Assembly: GCF_009833085.1 (NCBI RefSeq)
Contig: NZ_QRBZ01000008.1
Coordinates: 43,138-107,137, forward strand
Direction: 5' to 3'
DNA length: 64,000 nucleotides
From: Nitrosomonas oligotropha
GTDB lineage: Bacteria > Pseudomonadota > Gammaproteobacteria > Burkholderiales > Nitrosomonadaceae
The translations under genes and the position numbers were made by a program. The notes beneath the pieces were generated by a model. The model saw only the letters and a list, made by a program, of their open reading frames with translations. It was not told the origin of the DNA and did not search any database. Of the stretch, positions 61,598 through 64,000 are shown piece by piece (the first letter of the stretch is position 1; the number at the start of each line of letters is the position of its first letter).

Positions 61598-62605
61598 TTA
61601 GGTTGACGCATGAATCAGAAAGCGCCGTGAGCCGGGTTTGGTCAAGCAATAGCGTTGCAGCAAATCAGGTCGATCTTTAAGCAACCGATCAGTATCCAGT
61701 TCTGTTTTGTCTTTGCTGCGTTTCCAGGTGACTTCGCCGTTTTCAAACAGCGCTTTGGTTGCTTCACCCAGACGTTGCTGGATTTTCTGCTTCAATTGCG
61801 ATTCGAGCTGGTTTTGGCTGGCCAATGTTTGCCTGACTGCCAGCAAATCGGATAATGTTTGTGACATTTCCGAATCACGGCTTAAATCGAGCGTTTTGCC
61901 GTTATCGTGCGGATACAGGCATCGTAAAGCCAACTCCGCAGAATCCGAGCCATCGGCAAGCGGTGCTTGATCCAGTTCCACGAAACGCCAGAATTGCCGT
62001 TCAAGTTCGATCAATTGCTTGATCATCGTCTCGTCCCGTTCAATACGGTGTACTTCCAGTTCTTGGCCGCAAATCAGCACTGCTACATCAGCCGCTTGTT
62101 TGCCGGTGACCGCCAGTTGGTACATGACTTGAAGCTGAACATATTCCGGCACGCCTTCTTTCCACAGCTTTACGCCGTTGATACCGGTAGTTTTGCATTC
62201 CAATATTTGCACATCCGGCGCACCGGTCACTTCCCGGTCTATATTGGCCAGCATCCAAGGCTCAATGGGATGTTGTAATACCGCATTGACGCGCCTGACC
62301 TTGTTGCCGGTACGCTTGGTATATTGGGCTGCAACGAAGGGTTCCAATAAAATCCCCCAGTACATCGGACTGGATTCGTCGTTCGGGTCGGTTTTCGGTA
62401 AATTGCCATCGCGGCCTGTCTTTTCCAGCCACAATTCCAGTTGCGATTTATAAGGATTAAGACCGACAGCCGCAGCCGCATCGGAGCTTCCGATACCGTT
62501 CTTGCGCACGTTTAACCACTGATCCCGGTTGAGATCGCGGGTTTTGATGAGTTTTAATGCCGGTTGGATTTTTATCTTTCTTTCGGGTTTGACAGAGTTG
62601 CTCAT
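61598..62605 (-). CDS. YqaJ-type viral recombinase/exonuclease
   Basis: This 335-residue protein carries the YqaJ (lambda-exonuclease-like) nuclease core: WLNVRKNGIGSSDAAAAVGL, WGILLEPFVAAQY, and GAPDVQILECKTT, in which Asp and Glu-x-Lys complete the PD-(D/E)XK site. It should degrade or resect double-stranded DNA for element recombination. AGGAGAAAACC precedes the ATG. It lies between DUF932 (upstream) and the RDF-like protein, so the three probably form an operon. Confidence 0.88.
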   Translation of the reverse strand: MSNSVKPERKIKIQPALKLIKTRDLNRDQWLNVRKNGIGSSDAAAAVGLNPYKSQLELWLEKTGRDGNLPKTDPNDESSPMYWGILLEPFVAAQYTKRTGNKVRRVNAVLQHPIEPWMLANIDREVTGAPDVQILECKTTGINGVKLWKEGVPEYVQLQVMYQLAVTGKQAADVAVLICGQELEVHRIERDETMIKQLIELERQFWRFVELDQAPLADGSDSAELALRCLYPHDNGKTLDLSRDSEMSQTLSDLLAVRQTLASQNQLESQLKQKIQQRLGEATKALFENGEVTWKRSKDKTELDTDRLLKDRPDLLQRYCLTKPGSRRFLIHAST

Positions 62606-62754
62606 GGTTTTCTCCTGTCCGGGGTTAATGTTTTTGCTTCAAAAATGAAAAACCCCAGCCAATGCACTATTGACTGGGGTGGATAAGTTGAAGGTTGCGT
62701 TGGATAATTGAATGCTATGGGTTCGTATTACGGGATAAATGAACCGATAGCGGT

Positions 62755-63723
62755 TTACTCCACCAGTTGCAGCGCGTAATCGAGAGCGCGTTGTTTCAGG
62801 TTTGCACCTTGGCCGAACCATGCGTTATCGAGTCTGTGTCCCTGACTTCTGGCTCTTCTTTCGTGATCGACAAACTCGGTGACTGCGCAGAGCAGTCCCC
62901 AAGCCGTGCCGTTGGCGGACGCCAGTTGCGCGCCTCTGCCGTGACCGTCATACAGCGATTGCACGGTTTTTAACGCCCGTTCATTTTTGAGACCGGAGGG
63001 TTGATTGTCGTGATCATCGGTTTGGCAGAGCACTTTGAGGAAGTAATTCAGCGATTCGTGGCTTTTGACTTTGCGCTCCGACAGGGTTTTCATGCGGTAC
63101 ATGAAGCTATCCCACTGCGATACGGCGATACCGAGTTGCTTTTTGACGGCTTGCGCATCGAAGCTGGTGCTGTGCGGCACTTTGATGGCGCTGCTGGCGC
63201 CTTTGAGCGCGATGGATAATGTGTTGTTGCACACCACGCGAATGGTGGTAGGTGTTGCGGTGGTGGCCAGTGTGCCATCGCAGGAGGTGGCAAGCAGAAT
63301 GTAACCGTTGACGGCATCATCGCCTTTGAGTTTTGTTTCTTTGCCAGTTCTAGCCAAAGCCCAGAATTTCTTACCTTCCTTGAGAACCCCGGCAGTTTCG
63401 AGCTCAAAGCCGGATACTTCGGTGAGATCGCGATAAAACTCCAAAATGGTCTTGGGCTGAACGACCTGATAGCGTTCACTGACTACCGATAATGGTGCTT
63501 TGGTATCGCTGCGGTACAGCACCTTTTGTTCGTCAAACGACCGCAATGAACCCAATGATCCGATTTGTTCGGTCATGTAGCGCACTGGCGCTTCGCAGAT
63601 ACTCCAATCCATCCCGGCTTTCTCCGCCCAGACTTCAATCGGTTGTTTGGCGGGTAAGCGGTTGCCCAGCTGGTGCCAGGGTGTTTCACCGGAATAAGCC
63701 ATATTTTGAACGAGATGTGACAT
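62755..63723 (-). CDS. DUF932 protein
   Basis: This 322-residue protein has the DUF932 form: MSHLVQNMAYSGETPWHQLG near the start, VLYRSDTKAPLSVVSERYQV, VNGYILLATSCDGTLATTAT, RVVCNNTLSIAL and GTAWGLLCAVTEFVDHE. Such plasmid and phage proteins are common near YqaJ-like recombination genes; their role is unknown. It is the most upstream gene visible in this leftward run. Confidence 0.85.
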   Translation of the reverse strand: MSHLVQNMAYSGETPWHQLGNRLPAKQPIEVWAEKAGMDWSICEAPVRYMTEQIGSLGSLRSFDEQKVLYRSDTKAPLSVVSERYQVVQPKTILEFYRDLTEVSGFELETAGVLKEGKKFWALARTGKETKLKGDDAVNGYILLATSCDGTLATTATPTTIRVVCNNTLSIALKGASSAIKVPHSTSFDAQAVKKQLGIAVSQWDSFMYRMKTLSERKVKSHESLNYFLKVLCQTDDHDNQPSGLKNERALKTVQSLYDGHGRGAQLASANGTAWGLLCAVTEFVDHERRARSQGHRLDNAWFGQGANLKQRALDYALQLVE

Positions 63724-63837
63724 TGTGTGTTTTTCCTTATGGGTAAGTATAAAAATGCACGTAACGAGGTTATCGCTTCTAAAAAACGATAGACCGGTAC
63801 TTGCGTGGATGAAAAAGGGAATAAAAGAAAGAAATAG

Positions 63838-63869
63838 AAAAGCGGAAAAGCGGAAAAGCGGAAAAGCGG
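63838..63869. repeat. Short tandem repeat, AAAAGCGG x4
   Basis: Four perfect copies of the 8-base unit in a row. It lies between two leftward frames and has no coding role I can see. Confidence 0.85.
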
Positions 63870-63900
63870 CTAAAACCGGGGTGTGCCGGATGGATGCGTG

Positions 63901-64000
63901 TCAATCGATCCTGAAAACGTACTCGCATTGCAGGCATTCGTAGTTATCGAGAACGCGCTCGTCAATTATTTCCCCGACTTGTGCGCCCGCCATACCCCCG
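63901..64000 (-). CDS. Possible small CxxC protein, partial
   Basis: A minus-strand frame ending at TGA (63901-63903) reads VGEIIDERVLDNYECLQCEY, then VFRID. It has a CxxC-like pair and an acidic helix and could be the end of a zinc-ribbon protein that begins outside the window, or a 30-residue peptide starting at ATG 63993. Confidence 0.35.
   Translation of the reverse strand, partial: GGMAGAQVGEIIDERVLDNYECLQCEYVFRID

Noticed and set aside
1..64000. CRISPR arrays, toxin-antitoxin pairs, restriction systems
   Set aside because: No regularly spaced repeats and no recognisable pairs were seen; defence genes may lie beyond the right edge of the second element.

Overview
This looks like a chromosomal segment of a betaproteobacterium, most likely a Nitrosomonas-type ammonia oxidiser. 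The reasons are a homologue of the small metal-binding protein SmbP (first described from Nitrosomonas europaea), a tmRNA tag reading ANDENYALAA, PEP-CTERM proteins ending in VPEPETYAM...RRR, and the gene order mtaD-like/ubiG/gph/ssrA. The genus is an inference from these features, not a database match.

Layout: 1-13 kb is ordinary metabolic and envelope sequence: a truncated PEP-CTERM gene, an Fe-alcohol dehydrogenase with an ABM protein, two MFS-type carriers (BT1-like and POT), an AMP-forming acyl-CoA ligase, Gly/Tyr/His-rich secreted proteins, DUF3330, DOPA-dioxygenase-like and VOC proteins, SelO and a flavin monooxygenase. 13.9-22.6 kb is one giant NdvB-type cyclic beta-1,2-glucan synthase whose conserved N-terminus has no ATG/GTG/TTG start.

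22.7-35.9 kb is the most interesting region. It is a block of small stress or envelope genes (CsbD, SmbP, DUF3309, two Crp/Fnr paralogues, RlpA, a diguanylate cyclase, a catalase-like protein, two BON proteins, DUF1207, an lmo0937-type peptide, small lipoproteins, a coiled-coil protein, a glycine-zipper protein, PEP-CTERM, DUF4398, OmpA and PRC-barrel). Upstream of most transcription units lies a 20-bp palindrome with consensus near TATGTGCG-N4-CGTACAKA. I propose that this is the operator of the two Crp/Fnr-family regulators encoded in the block, so that the block, probably including the glucan synthase, forms one local regulon.

35.99-41.14 kb is a compact P4-like integrative element (integrase, AlpA, CHC2 zinc-finger primase piece, D5/SF3 helicase, TubC-N-like small protein). 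It is bounded by a 22/24 direct repeat containing TTACCCG arrays and lies beside tRNA-Ser(GGA). 41.2-55.9 kb is core chromosome: a MEKHLA protein, a three-domain GT2-GtrA-GT39 protein, msrB, a long minus-strand gene set (ABC/Gld-type transporter, DUF4340, mutM, proC, yggT, DUF167), an OmpA protein, and the plus-strand mtaD-like, ubiG and gph genes.

55.98-56.34 kb is ssrA (tmRNA). A second mobile element begins directly at its 3' end with a tyrosine integrase and runs past the window edge. It carries an inovirus-Gp2/YagK-like protein, AlpA, a long AT-rich gene-poor stretch, a directionality-factor-like protein, a YqaJ nuclease and DUF932.
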